IMG/VR virus record: IMGVR_UViG_3300031251_000007
Span: 1 to 64,000 of that record
DNA: 64,000 nt
Direction: 5' to 3' (one strand)
Source: a virus
The position numbers and the translations under genes are program-made. Numbering within the stretch: position 1 is the stretch's first letter; each line of letters starts with the position of its first letter. Shown piece by piece: positions 15,295 through 24,070 of the stretch. The notes under the pieces were generated by a model. It was not told the origin of the DNA and searched no databases. It saw only the letters and a program-made list of their open reading frames with translations.

Positions 15295-15584
15295 CGTGCT
15301 GGAGCATTCTGGTTGTGCTGCACGGCTACGTCGTCACCCGGCTCGGCGGTCGCGGCGAGCCGCTGCGCGAGTTGCTCAACAGTGCAGCCGTCGCCGACAC
15401 GCCAGCCGCCGTGCTCGCGCATCTGATTCTTGAAGACGCCGAGATGCCGAGCGGCGCCCGGGAATGCGACGTGCTGGTGCGGCTCCATCTTGCACCGCAG
15501 CTGGAGAAGAAAGGCCAAGCGCACGTCACACGCACACAGCTTGAGCGCTGCGTGGCCGAAGCTGAGCGCGGAGCGGCGGCGTGA
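15291..15584 (+). CDS. Hypothetical protein
   Basis: 97 residues starting MTCWSILVVLHGYVVTRLGG. Mostly helical with an amphipathic C-terminal helix. No family recognised. It is coupled by 4-base overlaps to the peptide upstream and the nuclease downstream. Confidence 0.6.
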   Translation: MTCWSILVVLHGYVVTRLGGRGEPLRELLNSAAVADTPAAVLAHLILEDAEMPSGARECDVLVRLHLAPQLEKKGQAHVTRTQLERCVAEAERGAAA

Positions 15585-16402
15585 GCGACAAGCCCTACAT
15601 CTCGACGTCGCAGATCACGACGTTCGACGGCTGCGGCGAGCAGTATCGCCGGAAGTACATCGAACGTGAATTTCTGCCGTCAGGGGTCGCGGGCCTGCGC
15701 GGCTCAGCGGTGCATGGCGCCTCCGAAGTGAACCTGCGCCAGAAGATCGCGAGCGGCGTCGATCTGCCGCTGTCTGACCTGGTGGATGCTGCGGCGACGG
15801 CCTTCGAACGGCGCAAGGACGAGGGCTACATGCTGACGCCGGAAGAGAAGGCGATCGGCGCCTCGATCGTGCTGGGGCAAGCGAAAGACCGGGCGGTAAA
15901 GTTGACCGGGCTCTATGCCGATCGCGTGGCGCCGCACATCCAGCCGAAGAAGGTCGAGACGCGCCAGCGCATCGCATTGCCCGGTGAGTACGATTTGCTG
16001 GGCATCCTCGACGTCACCACCACCGACGACCGAATCAAGGATCTGAAGACCGGCAAGGCGCTCGCGCAAGAGACCGTCGACCAGTCGCTGCAGTTCTCGA
16101 TGTATGCGCTCACGTTCCGCGCAGTTGAGGGCGTAGACCCGACCGGTATCGACGTCGAGAATCTCGTCGACACGCGCGTGCCCAAGCATGTTCGCCTGAC
16201 CACGACGCGCGGGCGGCGCGACTACGAAGTGCTGGTGAATCGCCTGAACGCCCTGCTCGCCGCGCGCGAGGCAGGCGTCTTTGCGCCAGCGGCGATCGGC
16301 GATTGGAGGTGCTCCGCGAGGTGGTGCAGTTTTTTCACCACCTGCCGGTTCGCGAATTCCGAGCGTCGCGCTGCTGCCGACCAAGTCGACGTCGAGCAGT
16401 GA
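15581..16402 (+). CDS. RecB-family PD-(D/E)XK exonuclease
   Basis: 273 residues. Pfam-type PDDEXK_1 architecture: STSQITTFDGCGEQYRRKYI at the start, RGSAVHGASE with His45, LLGILDVTT with Asp144 and RIKDLKTGK with Asp154 and Lys156, then the QSLQFSMYAL helix. A C-terminal Cys group (WRCSARWCSFFTTC) together with an early Cys18 resembles the iron-sulfur site of Cas4/AddB-like nucleases. Likely the end-processing nuclease of the phage recombination module, acting with the Gp3-like gene downstream. Confidence 0.9.
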   Translation: MSDKPYISTSQITTFDGCGEQYRRKYIEREFLPSGVAGLRGSAVHGASEVNLRQKIASGVDLPLSDLVDAAATAFERRKDEGYMLTPEEKAIGASIVLGQAKDRAVKLTGLYADRVAPHIQPKKVETRQRIALPGEYDLLGILDVTTTDDRIKDLKTGKALAQETVDQSLQFSMYALTFRAVEGVDPTGIDVENLVDTRVPKHVRLTTTRGRRDYEVLVNRLNALLAAREAGVFAPAAIGDWRCSARWCSFFTTCRFANSERRAAADQVDVEQ

Positions 16403-16419
16403 CCCTCACGGAGGAAGAC

Positions 16420-17643
16420 ATGATCAAAGGCATTGTCCCCGCGCTCGCTGAAGGCGGAAAATTGAAGCTCGGCGGCCTCGGCGAGACGCGGAAATCGCGC
16501 AAGGGCGAAGACTACCGCATGCCGGTGAAGCTCGATCACTTCATCGTGACGACCACCGAGCGCGACGCGTCGACTGGCGACCTCATCATCGACGACGAGA
16601 TGATGGCCGCGCTGCCAAAGGATGAAGACGGGCACTGTCGGCAAATCCCGATCGTACTGCACGACGACGACATCGAGCGCGTCTTCCCGACTACCTATGC
16701 GCTCTACCAAGGGCGCACGCTCGTCTGTCGCGGGGATGGCGAGAGCGCCACGCGGTTCGAGGTGAAGAACGGGGAGAAGACGGGCGCATTCAAGGACGTC
16801 GACTGCACCTGTGCATTTCTCGATGCAGACAGCGGACCGATCTGTAAACCGCACGGCACGCTGCACTGCTCGATTCGCATTCCGGGCCACGCAGTTGCCG
16901 GGTCGGTGCACAAGTGGCGCACGACCTCGATCATCTCGATTCGGCAGATGATCGGCAGCCTACAGCAGATTCGCGACGTCTGCGGCGCGCTCACCGGGAT
17001 TCCGCTCTGGCTGGTCGTGAAGCCGATCAAGGTGACGCCGGTCGGCTCGACCCCGACCACCGTCTACTGCTGCCACGTCGAGCTGCGCGCCACCGACGTG
17101 CAGGCCGTGCAGCGTGACGCGATCGCCGCGGCCGAGATGCGGCGTCGGGTGCGGCAGTCGATCGGGTACCGCGCTTTCACGCCGCCGGCGGTGGACGAGA
17201 CGCCCGAGGAAGAGGCGGACGTCCAACAAGAGTTCCACCCGGACGTCGATCCGAACGCCCCGCCGGTGAACGGCAACGGTAACGGCACAGCGAAGACGGT
17301 CACGCTTGACGACGTGATGAGGGGCGCCGGCGCCACCAAAGACCCGGCTCCGCCTACGCAGCCAGTCGTGTACCTCGGCGACTACATCCAGGCCGTCAAC
17401 GAGCTGGTGCAGGAAATCGAAGCGCGCAAGGCCGGCCAGGGCAAGAACGCGCTCATCATGGCGGTCGGCAAAGACGATCTCGACGGGCTCACCAAACAGC
17501 AGCTCGAAGAGGCCGCCGAGTTCCTGCGCTCGATTCTCCCCAGCTTCAAGGCGGCACCGGCGGAGCCGGAACCGACGACCGATCTGCCGCCCCCGAAGAC
17601 GCAACCGACGCCCGACGCCAACGGCCAGCGCCGCCTCATGTAG
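16420..17643 (+). CDS. Gp3-like (recombination directionality factor-like) protein
   Basis: 407 residues from an ATG with GGAGGAAGAC upstream. The N-terminal 270 residues (GGKLKLGGLGETRKSRKGEDYRMPVKLDHFIV, a Cys-containing DCTCAFLDADSGPICKPHGTLH block and KWRTTSIISIRQMIGSL) match the family of proteins related to phiC31 Gp3. In most phages of this type the protein sits beside a RecB-like nuclease and may act in DNA pairing or ssDNA binding rather than in integration. The tail is Pro/Asn-rich. This phage has a tyrosine integrase, so a role with a serine integrase is unlikely. Confidence 0.8.
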   Translation: MIKGIVPALAEGGKLKLGGLGETRKSRKGEDYRMPVKLDHFIVTTTERDASTGDLIIDDEMMAALPKDEDGHCRQIPIVLHDDDIERVFPTTYALYQGRTLVCRGDGESATRFEVKNGEKTGAFKDVDCTCAFLDADSGPICKPHGTLHCSIRIPGHAVAGSVHKWRTTSIISIRQMIGSLQQIRDVCGALTGIPLWLVVKPIKVTPVGSTPTTVYCCHVELRATDVQAVQRDAIAAAEMRRRVRQSIGYRAFTPPAVDETPEEEADVQQEFHPDVDPNAPPVNGNGNGTAKTVTLDDVMRGAGATKDPAPPTQPVVYLGDYIQAVNELVQEIEARKAGQGKNALIMAVGKDDLDGLTKQQLEEAAEFLRSILPSFKAAPAEPEPTTDLPPPKTQPTPDANGQRRLM

Positions 17644-17671
17644 GCCGCGCGCCACCCCGGAGAACCCGACC

Positions 17672-20026
17672 ATGCGTATTGTCACCTCAGGGCTGAAATC
17701 TCACCCGCTCAGCATCGAGCTGCCGAAGTTGGCGTTGATCACCGCCGGAAATGGCGGCCACAAGACTGCCATCATCGACGCGATCAATTTTGCCGTCCTT
17801 GGTTACGTTCCCAGACTCGGCAAAGAGCCTGCGCGCACCGCCAAGATCATGAGCGCCAGCGCCCGCGAAATGCGCGTGCAGCTGACGCGCGACAACGGGA
17901 CGCAGATCACCCGCACGCTCACCCGCAAAGCGGACGGCGGGTTTTCGCGAGAGGTGCGTGCGTCGTGGGTGACGAGCAAGAGCGAGGACGAGCATCAGGC
18001 GGCGATCTTCGAGCTGTTCGGCGGGTCGGCTGTGGAAGCCGAAGAGGCGCTCAACATCACGGGCTTGATCCGCCTGCCCGAGAACCAACGACAGGCCCGG
18101 CTGCAAAGCCTAATCGAACGCGGGCAGGACACCGACGCCATCTCGGTGGCGGTCGCGAAACGGTGGACGCAGATCCTCGCCGACGTCGAGGACGCGCGCG
18201 TTCCGCCCGACTTCGACGACCCCGCTGGCGGCTCGCAGAAGATCCCCGGCTACATCCGGCTGCGCCCGCTGATCAACGGCTACAGCGATAACGAAGCGCT
18301 CAAGCCGCACACCGGCCAGTACGCATGCGCGGTCTACATGGCGGACGAGCTGTGGCCGAAGATCAAGCACGGCGGCATCGCGGGTGCGCTCACTTGGGCC
18401 AACGAAGAGAAGAAGAACGCGAGCGCGAGCCTCACCAAGAAGAAGCAGGCCCGCAAGGAGCTGTCCGAAAGTCTCGAGGCGATGCCCGCACCGGACGCGG
18501 GAGAGATCGACCGACTGGCCAAACGTGTCGCCGAGCTCGACCAGCAGATCGGCGCCGCAGAGGAGCGCGCGCAAGCGACCGCCCGCGCCGCCAAGCTGCT
18601 CAGCGATGCGAAGCTGCATCAGGGCGCGGCCGGGCAGGTGCTCTTCTGGGCGATAGTGGATCGCGTCATCTTCGAAGACGAACAGGCCCAGTTGCCAACC
18701 TGGCGCGCGCAGCTGCCGGAGATCATCGCGGCGCTCGACGCGTTGACCGCCCCCACCCTGCCCGACTTCAGCGAGGCTGAACGCTCAGAGCGTCAGGCGA
18801 CAGATGCGGATGAAGCTGCAGCCGCGGTCATCATCCCGGACGCGCTCGATCTGGCGCCGCTCAGCCAAGCGGTGCTGCGCGCGAGCGGTGCCCTGTTGCT
18901 GGCGAAGCAGTCCCCATGGGCACGCGCCGCAGAGATCGCCGCCGCCTTGAACCTCGAAGCGGTCGCTCTCGGCAAGAATAAGAACCTCGTCGTGAAAACG
19001 GCGAGCGCGCACATCGTCGAGTACGCGACCGAGCTGTCGACACTGGCCAGCACGCACGGCGCGGCCGATGTCGAGGCGTGCACCGCGGATCTGAAGCGGG
19101 CGGATGCGGCACTCGCGAACGCGGAGCGCGATGCGAACGTGTCGTCGACCGCGCGCACGGCCGCACTCGCTCGGCGCACTGCCCTGCAGGATGAAGGCAC
19201 CAAGGCGCGAGGCGCGGCCAAGGATCTGCGCGCCAAGCTGACCGAAACGTACGAGCAGGAGCGCGCGCTCTACCAGCAGCGCCAGGCCGAGTTGACCACG
19301 GAACGCGACCGGCTCCGCCCGCTCGTCGATGGTGCCACCACACGGGAGCAGTCGACGGCCGAGGCGGTGCGCGACGCCGCGCAGATCCTGATCGCCGCGC
19401 AGCAGCGCGTCGCCGATCTGCTCTCAACGCCGATGCCGAGCGGCACAGCATCACTGGTCGCCGATCTCACCACTGAGCGCACGGCGGCAGCGACGCGCCT
19501 CTCGACCCTGAATGCCACCCAAGCCACGCGCGACAAGTTCGAAGAGCTGGTGCGCGAGATCGACGCGCTCATGGCGGCCGAAGTGGTCTGCAAGGCGTTG
19601 GAGAAAGCGCTCCAGCGCGTGCGCAGCGAGGAGATCACCCAAGGCGCGGAGCCGCTGCTCTCGATTGTGCGCGACTACCTGAAGGGAGCGGGACGATCCG
19701 AATCGCCACGTCTCCTCGGATGGGAACGGGCTGGTGAACCGATCGACATCGAAGCGTTCTCCGGCGGCGAGTTTGCGCTCTTTGCCTTGGGCTTTGTCGC
19801 CGCGGTCGACATTCGGCGCGGGATCTCCCTGCGGCTGCTGCTGAGTGAAGCGGCCGAAGCCGACGCCGAGACGCTGGCGCAGATCATGATGGGCATCAGT
19901 GCAATCGGCGATCGCTTGACGGGGGCGATCATCGCCTCGCCGCATGAGCCGGCGCGCATTCCTCCGAACTGGGTTCAGATGACGCCGACGGGGGAGCGCA
20001 TCGAGCGCGGGAGGAAAGCGGCATGA
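17672..20026 (+). CDS. SMC/SbcC-like ATPase with altered Walker motifs
   Basis: 784 residues. Head domain at both ends: Walker A position AGNGGHKT (25-32), Q-loop region LRLPENQRQARL, long coiled coil in the middle (about 240-640), then the signature EAFSGGEFAL, a Walker B position LRLLLSEAAEAD and an H-loop SPHEP. Relative to the family the last Gly of Walker A is His and the Walker B Asp is Ser, while the following Glu is kept. This may mean weak ATP hydrolysis. Probably a DNA end-processing or recombination partner of the RecB-like nuclease and of the next gene, which it overlaps by 4 bases. Confidence 0.85.
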   Translation: MRIVTSGLKSHPLSIELPKLALITAGNGGHKTAIIDAINFAVLGYVPRLGKEPARTAKIMSASAREMRVQLTRDNGTQITRTLTRKADGGFSREVRASWVTSKSEDEHQAAIFELFGGSAVEAEEALNITGLIRLPENQRQARLQSLIERGQDTDAISVAVAKRWTQILADVEDARVPPDFDDPAGGSQKIPGYIRLRPLINGYSDNEALKPHTGQYACAVYMADELWPKIKHGGIAGALTWANEEKKNASASLTKKKQARKELSESLEAMPAPDAGEIDRLAKRVAELDQQIGAAEERAQATARAAKLLSDAKLHQGAAGQVLFWAIVDRVIFEDEQAQLPTWRAQLPEIIAALDALTAPTLPDFSEAERSERQATDADEAAAAVIIPDALDLAPLSQAVLRASGALLLAKQSPWARAAEIAAALNLEAVALGKNKNLVVKTASAHIVEYATELSTLASTHGAADVEACTADLKRADAALANAERDANVSSTARTAALARRTALQDEGTKARGAAKDLRAKLTETYEQERALYQQRQAELTTERDRLRPLVDGATTREQSTAEAVRDAAQILIAAQQRVADLLSTPMPSGTASLVADLTTERTAAATRLSTLNATQATRDKFEELVREIDALMAAEVVCKALEKALQRVRSEEITQGAEPLLSIVRDYLKGAGRSESPRLLGWERAGEPIDIEAFSGGEFALFALGFVAAVDIRRGISLRLLLSEAAEADAETLAQIMMGISAIGDRLTGAIIASPHEPARIPPNWVQMTPTGERIERGRKAA

Positions 20027-20670
20027 CGCGCGAACAGCTGGACGAGTTTCGCTCCATTCTCGGACGTTCGTTTCTAGGCGATCAGTACCCGCTGTGCTCG
20101 TTTCTCGGATGGACCGTGGCATTCGGACCGCATTCGCTCTTCGCGATTCAAGACACCGACGGCGAAGAGCTTCCGGAGTTGCACGAGGAGCTGCAGCGAT
20201 ATTTCCGGCTGAACGTGATCGGGCGCGTAGACTCGGCGTATTTGCGTGAGGTCGTCGGGACGCTCGAACAGATGACCGTGCAGTGCCCGAAGTGCGCCGA
20301 CGGCAAGCTGCCGCCCTGCGACGAGTGTACGGGCGGCGGCGAAGAGACGCACCAGTGCAATGAGTGCGACGAAAGCCACACGGCGGTCTGCAACGCCTGC
20401 GACGGCGCAGGGACGCAGGCCTGCGAGTGCATCGACGGCAAAGCTCGGACACCGCAAGAGCAGTGCCTCATCCTGATCGGTGACAAGATCTTCGACCGCT
20501 ACCGCCTCGCGCCACTGGTGGAACGACTGGAAGGCGCAACGATCGATGTATCGCTCATCGACGACGTGGTGTTGCTCTCCACGGATCAGACGCGCGCGCT
20601 CGTCATACGGATGCGCGATACCGACGCCGCATCGGCGCGACGACTCGAACTGGAGGCACTGCCCGCATGA
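20023..20670 (+). CDS. DnaJ-like zinc-finger protein
   Basis: 215 residues. The middle has four CxxC-type pairs (CPKCADGKLPPCDEC, CNECDESHTAVCNAC, CEC), the pattern of a DnaJ central zinc domain without a J domain. The C-terminal segment (TIDVSLIDDVVLLSTDQTRALVIRMRDT) resembles the end of phage beta-clamp-like domains. Translation is coupled to the SMC-like gene, suggesting a functional pair. Confidence 0.75.
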   Translation: MTREQLDEFRSILGRSFLGDQYPLCSFLGWTVAFGPHSLFAIQDTDGEELPELHEELQRYFRLNVIGRVDSAYLREVVGTLEQMTVQCPKCADGKLPPCDECTGGGEETHQCNECDESHTAVCNACDGAGTQACECIDGKARTPQEQCLILIGDKIFDRYRLAPLVERLEGATIDVSLIDDVVLLSTDQTRALVIRMRDTDAASARRLELEALPA

Positions 20671-20996
20671 GCGCCGAGCGTCGCAATTCTTCCGTGGTGG
20701 TGGAGTCGCTCGTCAACGATGACCAAGAGCCTCTCGTTCAGGTCACATTCACGCGTGAAGGCGTTGGCACCGTAGTCCAGCTGACCGTCGCCGAGGCGAA
20801 GCGCACCGGCATGGACTTCCTTGAGGTGGCGATCGCCGCCGAGTCCGACGCGGCGGTGCTGCAGACGCTCTTTCACGACGCGCGCGGCGTGACCGAGGAG
20901 CAGGCCATGCACGTGCTGCGCGGGATTCGCCGCCGCCGCAATACCCCGATCGCCTTGGCGGTCGACAACAAGCCGAAATGCGGAGTGCCGTCGTGA
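20667..20996 (+). CDS. Hypothetical protein
   Basis: 109 residues; a beta-rich first half (VVVESLVNDDQEPLVQVTFTREGVGTVVQLTVAEAK) and a helical second half. No family. Coupled to both neighbours by 4-base overlaps. Confidence 0.65.
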   Translation: MSAERRNSSVVVESLVNDDQEPLVQVTFTREGVGTVVQLTVAEAKRTGMDFLEVAIAAESDAAVLQTLFHDARGVTEEQAMHVLRGIRRRRNTPIALAVDNKPKCGVPS

Positions 20997-21181
20997 ACGA
21001 ATCGCATGCATCAGCGCGGAGGGCGCGGGGCGTACAGATGGCGAGGCCCCGGCGCCGTCTCAGTGGGGGCGTACGTAACAGGATGTATCCGGCTCATCGC
21101 TCTGGGTGTCTTCGGATCTCATGTGCCGAGGGGAATCCGGGATGCTGGCAAACCGGTCGCACCCTCCGCGGTGATGCATGA
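20993..21181 (+). CDS. Possible small basic protein
   Basis: 62 residues from a GTG that overlaps the previous stop as GTGA, ending in overlap with the next ATG. It is Arg-rich with three Cys (CLRISCAEGNPGCW). The coupling is in its favour; composition is close to what a shadow frame gives, so it is uncertain. Confidence 0.45.
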   Translation: MNESHASARRARGVQMARPRRRLSGGVRNRMYPAHRSGCLRISCAEGNPGCWQTGRTLRGDA

Positions 21182-21870
21182 GCAAGCGCCCGCAGAACGA
21201 AGAAGCAACCGGCTCGTTCATAGACGATCTCGACCCGGGCATCCGCGATACGGTCATGCTGCTGCGCGACCGAGGCTTCGAGACCACCGATTCGGGCGAC
21301 GGCCAGAGCAAGGACGGCTGCGGCGTCGCTGACGATAACGGCGTCGTGCATCACCTCGCCTTTCCGCACGTCGCGGCGAAGACGACCTGTCCGCATCTGT
21401 TCGAAGACGCCAAGCGGATGCAGGCGCTGCTGCGTGAGCACGGGCCCGACGGGCTCTCCGACTGGAGTGTCGAAGGAACATTCAGCCCGGACGGTGGTTG
21501 CACACTGTTCGCGCGAGCCAACCCGCCGGACATGTGGAACGCAATGCGCACCGCCATCTGGCGCGCAATCAAGCTCTATGCGGTCGCCAACGCCGAACCG
21601 CTTCGATCCACTTGCGCCGAAGAGGTGGACCGACTGCTGACGTGGCTTGTCATCGACATCGCGCTCCAGACGATAGAGGACGTCCGGTTTCAGATCGCTG
21701 CGCACGTTGAGAAGTTCCGCGATCGGCACCATCCGGACGACGGACCAGCGCGCAACGCGCTCACCGAACTCGCCCTAGAGATCGAAGACGGAGCAGACTT
21801 CCGCGAGACTCGAGTGCTTGATCGAAACGGCTTCGACGTCAATGCGATCCGCCGAGAGGGGCGGCGATGA
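21178..21870 (+). CDS. Conserved phage protein of unknown function
   Basis: 230 residues. The first part LDPGIRDTVMLLRDRGFETTDSGDGQSK is a recurrent signature in phage early genes (a small domain with a conserved TDSGDG loop). An alpha-helical region follows. The function is unknown to me. Overlaps the Dcm-type methylase by 4 bases. Confidence 0.8.
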   Translation: MSKRPQNEEATGSFIDDLDPGIRDTVMLLRDRGFETTDSGDGQSKDGCGVADDNGVVHHLAFPHVAAKTTCPHLFEDAKRMQALLREHGPDGLSDWSVEGTFSPDGGCTLFARANPPDMWNAMRTAIWRAIKLYAVANAEPLRSTCAEEVDRLLTWLVIDIALQTIEDVRFQIAAHVEKFRDRHHPDDGPARNALTELALEIEDGADFRETRVLDRNGFDVNAIRREGRR

Positions 21871-23906
21871 GCGATCGTCAGCCCACAGCACTCCATCTCT
21901 TCTGCGGCGTCGGCGGCGCCGCGCTCGGCTATCAGCGCGCAGGCTTCACTTCGGTCGGCGCCTTCGACATCGACGCGCTCGCCTGCAAGGCGTTTGACTA
22001 CCTGACGGGTGAGAAGGCGACGCAGGCCGACCTCTTCGCGATGTCGCCAGCCGATCTCCGCAACGCGTGCACCGGCCGCCCCGACGTCGTCTTCACCTCG
22101 CCGCCGTGCAAGCCGCATAGCCGCTGCCTGCCGCAAGCGAAGTCCGAAGAGCCCGAGTACGTCGCCATGGCCGCGGTCGCGCTGCACTCTATCTGGCTGG
22201 TGCTCGAAGCCTGGGAGACACCGCCGCCGCTGATCCTGCTGGAGAACGTGCCCGGCATGCTCTCGCGCGGCAAAGACTGGATGCGCCACATCAAGGCGCT
22301 GCTGCGCTCCTACGGCTACGCGATCAAGGACGACCCGCACGACTGCGGCCAGCTAGGCGGCCTCGCGCAGCGCCGCAAGCGCGTGCTGCTCGCCGCGCGC
22401 CACATGGAGCAGGTGAAGGCGCATCTGCGTTTGCCGCCGCTTCAGCGCCTGCGCGGCGTCGGTGAAGTACTCGGCCAGCTGCCGGTGCCGCTGCCCGGCT
22501 CGAAAGAGGGCGGCCGCATGCACCGCCTGCCGCGAATGAGCGCCATGAACTGGGTGCGCCTGGCGCTCATTCCGGCCGGCGGTGACTGGCGCGACCTGCC
22601 GCCAGCTGTCGCGATCAACGGCGGTCCCGATCGCCACCATGGCGGGTACGGCGTCAACGACTGGGACGAGCCGAGCAAGACGGTCGTCGGCGCCGCCGAG
22701 CCGCGCAACAAGCCGGTGTCGATCGCCGACCCGCGTCTCGGCGATCGCGCCGGCCGGCAGAACGGCGGCTTCGGGGTCAATGAGTGGCCCGAGCCGAGTC
22801 ACGCCGTGTTGGCCGAGGGCACGGTGCGCAACACCTGGGCGAGCGTCGAAGATCCGCGGGTCAACGCGAGCCCTGATCGGCACACGAGCGGCCTCGGTAT
22901 CAACGAGTGGAAAGAGCCGGCGCGCACGGTGGTCGCGAAGGGACGCGTGCGCAGCGCGCGCTACTCGGTCCAAGATCCTCGTCTCTCCGACAAGGCGCGA
23001 CACAACTCGCAGTATGGCCTCGGCGATTGGGGCGAGCCGGCGCAGACGATCACGGCGAGCGCGCGCTTCGGCGGCGGCTGGTCGGCGATCGCTGATCCGC
23101 GCCTGGCGTCGACGCCGCGCAGCGACAGTTACGGCGTGGGCGGCTGGGACGATCCGGCGCACACGGTGCTCGCATCGGAGAGCCACGACAACAGCCGCGC
23201 GTCGGTTGCTGATCCTCGCATTGAGAAGCAGCGCCGCGAGGGCGCCGTCGGCGTCACCGGATGGGAGGAGCCGTCCACGACCGTCATCGGGCGGGCCATG
23301 GTGCAGAACGGGCCGTGGCAGGTCGCTGACCCCCGCCTCGGTCATCAGCCGCGCTCGGGCATCTTCCACGTCCAGGCCGGCGACGAGCCTTCGAACACGG
23401 TCATCGCCAGCGCGGGCAGCAAGACCGCTGGCGGCACGTTCGGCCTTGCCGATCCGCGCATCGATTACACGCCTCGTCCGGGCACGTATGGTGTCGTCGG
23501 TTGGGCTGAGCCGTCGCATGTCGTGCGCGCCAACTTTGCGCCGAACCGCGCTCCGTCGAGCGTTGCCGATCCGCGTATGCCCGAGATCGTCGGTCCCTCG
23601 ATCGACACGCAGAACAAACGACCTTGCTACCTGATCATCCAGGCGGCCGACGGCACCTGGCATCGGCCGATGACCACGCTGGAACTCGCGGCGCTACAGG
23701 GCTTGCCGATGATGGTCGACGGCAAATGGCTCGATCTGCCTGGCAACCACGAGCAGATGCGGGAGTTGATCGGCAACGCCGTTCCAGTGCCAGCGGCCGA
23801 AGCGATCGCACGCGCCTGCGCCGCCGCACTGCGCGAGGCCGGCGTCTTCACGCTGTCGAATGACGAGATCTGGGTCGCGCCGCCCGTTGAGGCGTTGAGC
23901 GTCTGA
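21867..23906 (+). CDS. C5-cytosine DNA methylase with eight repeated modules
   Basis: 679 residues. Motif I LFCGVGGAALG, motif IV TSPPC with catalytic Cys81, motif VI ILLENVPGM, motif VIII QRRKRVLLAAR, then, after about residue 260, eight copies of a 35-45-residue unit, and finally the motif IX-like MTTLELAALQGLP and motif X IGNAVPVPAAEAIARA. The repeats occupy the place of the target-recognition domain. Each unit has the form YGV..W.EPS.TV......VADPR. A usual enzyme has a single target-recognition domain. It probably modifies phage DNA against restriction, possibly with more than one specificity (inference). Confidence 0.9.
   Translation: MSDRQPTALHLFCGVGGAALGYQRAGFTSVGAFDIDALACKAFDYLTGEKATQADLFAMSPADLRNACTGRPDVVFTSPPCKPHSRCLPQAKSEEPEYVAMAAVALHSIWLVLEAWETPPPLILLENVPGMLSRGKDWMRHIKALLRSYGYAIKDDPHDCGQLGGLAQRRKRVLLAARHMEQVKAHLRLPPLQRLRGVGEVLGQLPVPLPGSKEGGRMHRLPRMSAMNWVRLALIPAGGDWRDLPPAVAINGGPDRHHGGYGVNDWDEPSKTVVGAAEPRNKPVSIADPRLGDRAGRQNGGFGVNEWPEPSHAVLAEGTVRNTWASVEDPRVNASPDRHTSGLGINEWKEPARTVVAKGRVRSARYSVQDPRLSDKARHNSQYGLGDWGEPAQTITASARFGGGWSAIADPRLASTPRSDSYGVGGWDDPAHTVLASESHDNSRASVADPRIEKQRREGAVGVTGWEEPSTTVIGRAMVQNGPWQVADPRLGHQPRSGIFHVQAGDEPSNTVIASAGSKTAGGTFGLADPRIDYTPRPGTYGVVGWAEPSHVVRANFAPNRAPSSVADPRMPEIVGPSIDTQNKRPCYLIIQAADGTWHRPMTTLELAALQGLPMMVDGKWLDLPGNHEQMRELIGNAVPVPAAEAIARACAAALREAGVFTLSNDEIWVAPPVEALSV
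22647..23578 (+). repeat. Eight tandem protein-coding repeats in the methylase
   Basis: Units begin at a Y/F/L-G-V/I/L motif and end at ADPR (variants EDPR, QDPR). The linkers between ADPR and the next G-V differ most in sequence and length. Codons differ among units, so duplication is not recent. Confidence 0.85.
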
Positions 23907-23930
23907 TGCTGCTCGATCTTCAAAGGGAGC

Positions 23931-23960
23931 GCTGGCCGGGTGCTGATACACCCGACCAGC
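23931..23960 (+). terminator. Strong hairpin between methylase genes
   Basis: GCTGG-C-CGGGTG pairs with CACCCG-A-CCAGC around a 6-base loop, with one internal mismatch. It follows the Dcm-type stop by 25 bases and precedes the Dam-type start by 110 bases. ACCCTCC follows, no T run, so it is an attenuator or processing site more likely than a full terminator. Confidence 0.5.
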
Positions 23961-24070
23961 ACCCTCCGACCACAGTCGTAGCCTGTGACCCTCGGGCCCA
24001 AGGCTCCCCCGCCTCGTACGAAGCGCGCGGACCCTATCGGCCCTCACTCCACGCGACAACAGGAGGGTCA

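Noticed and set aside
22353-23663. 436-residue minus-strand frame opposite the methylase repeats
   Set aside because: It is an antisense shadow of the repeated methylase modules.
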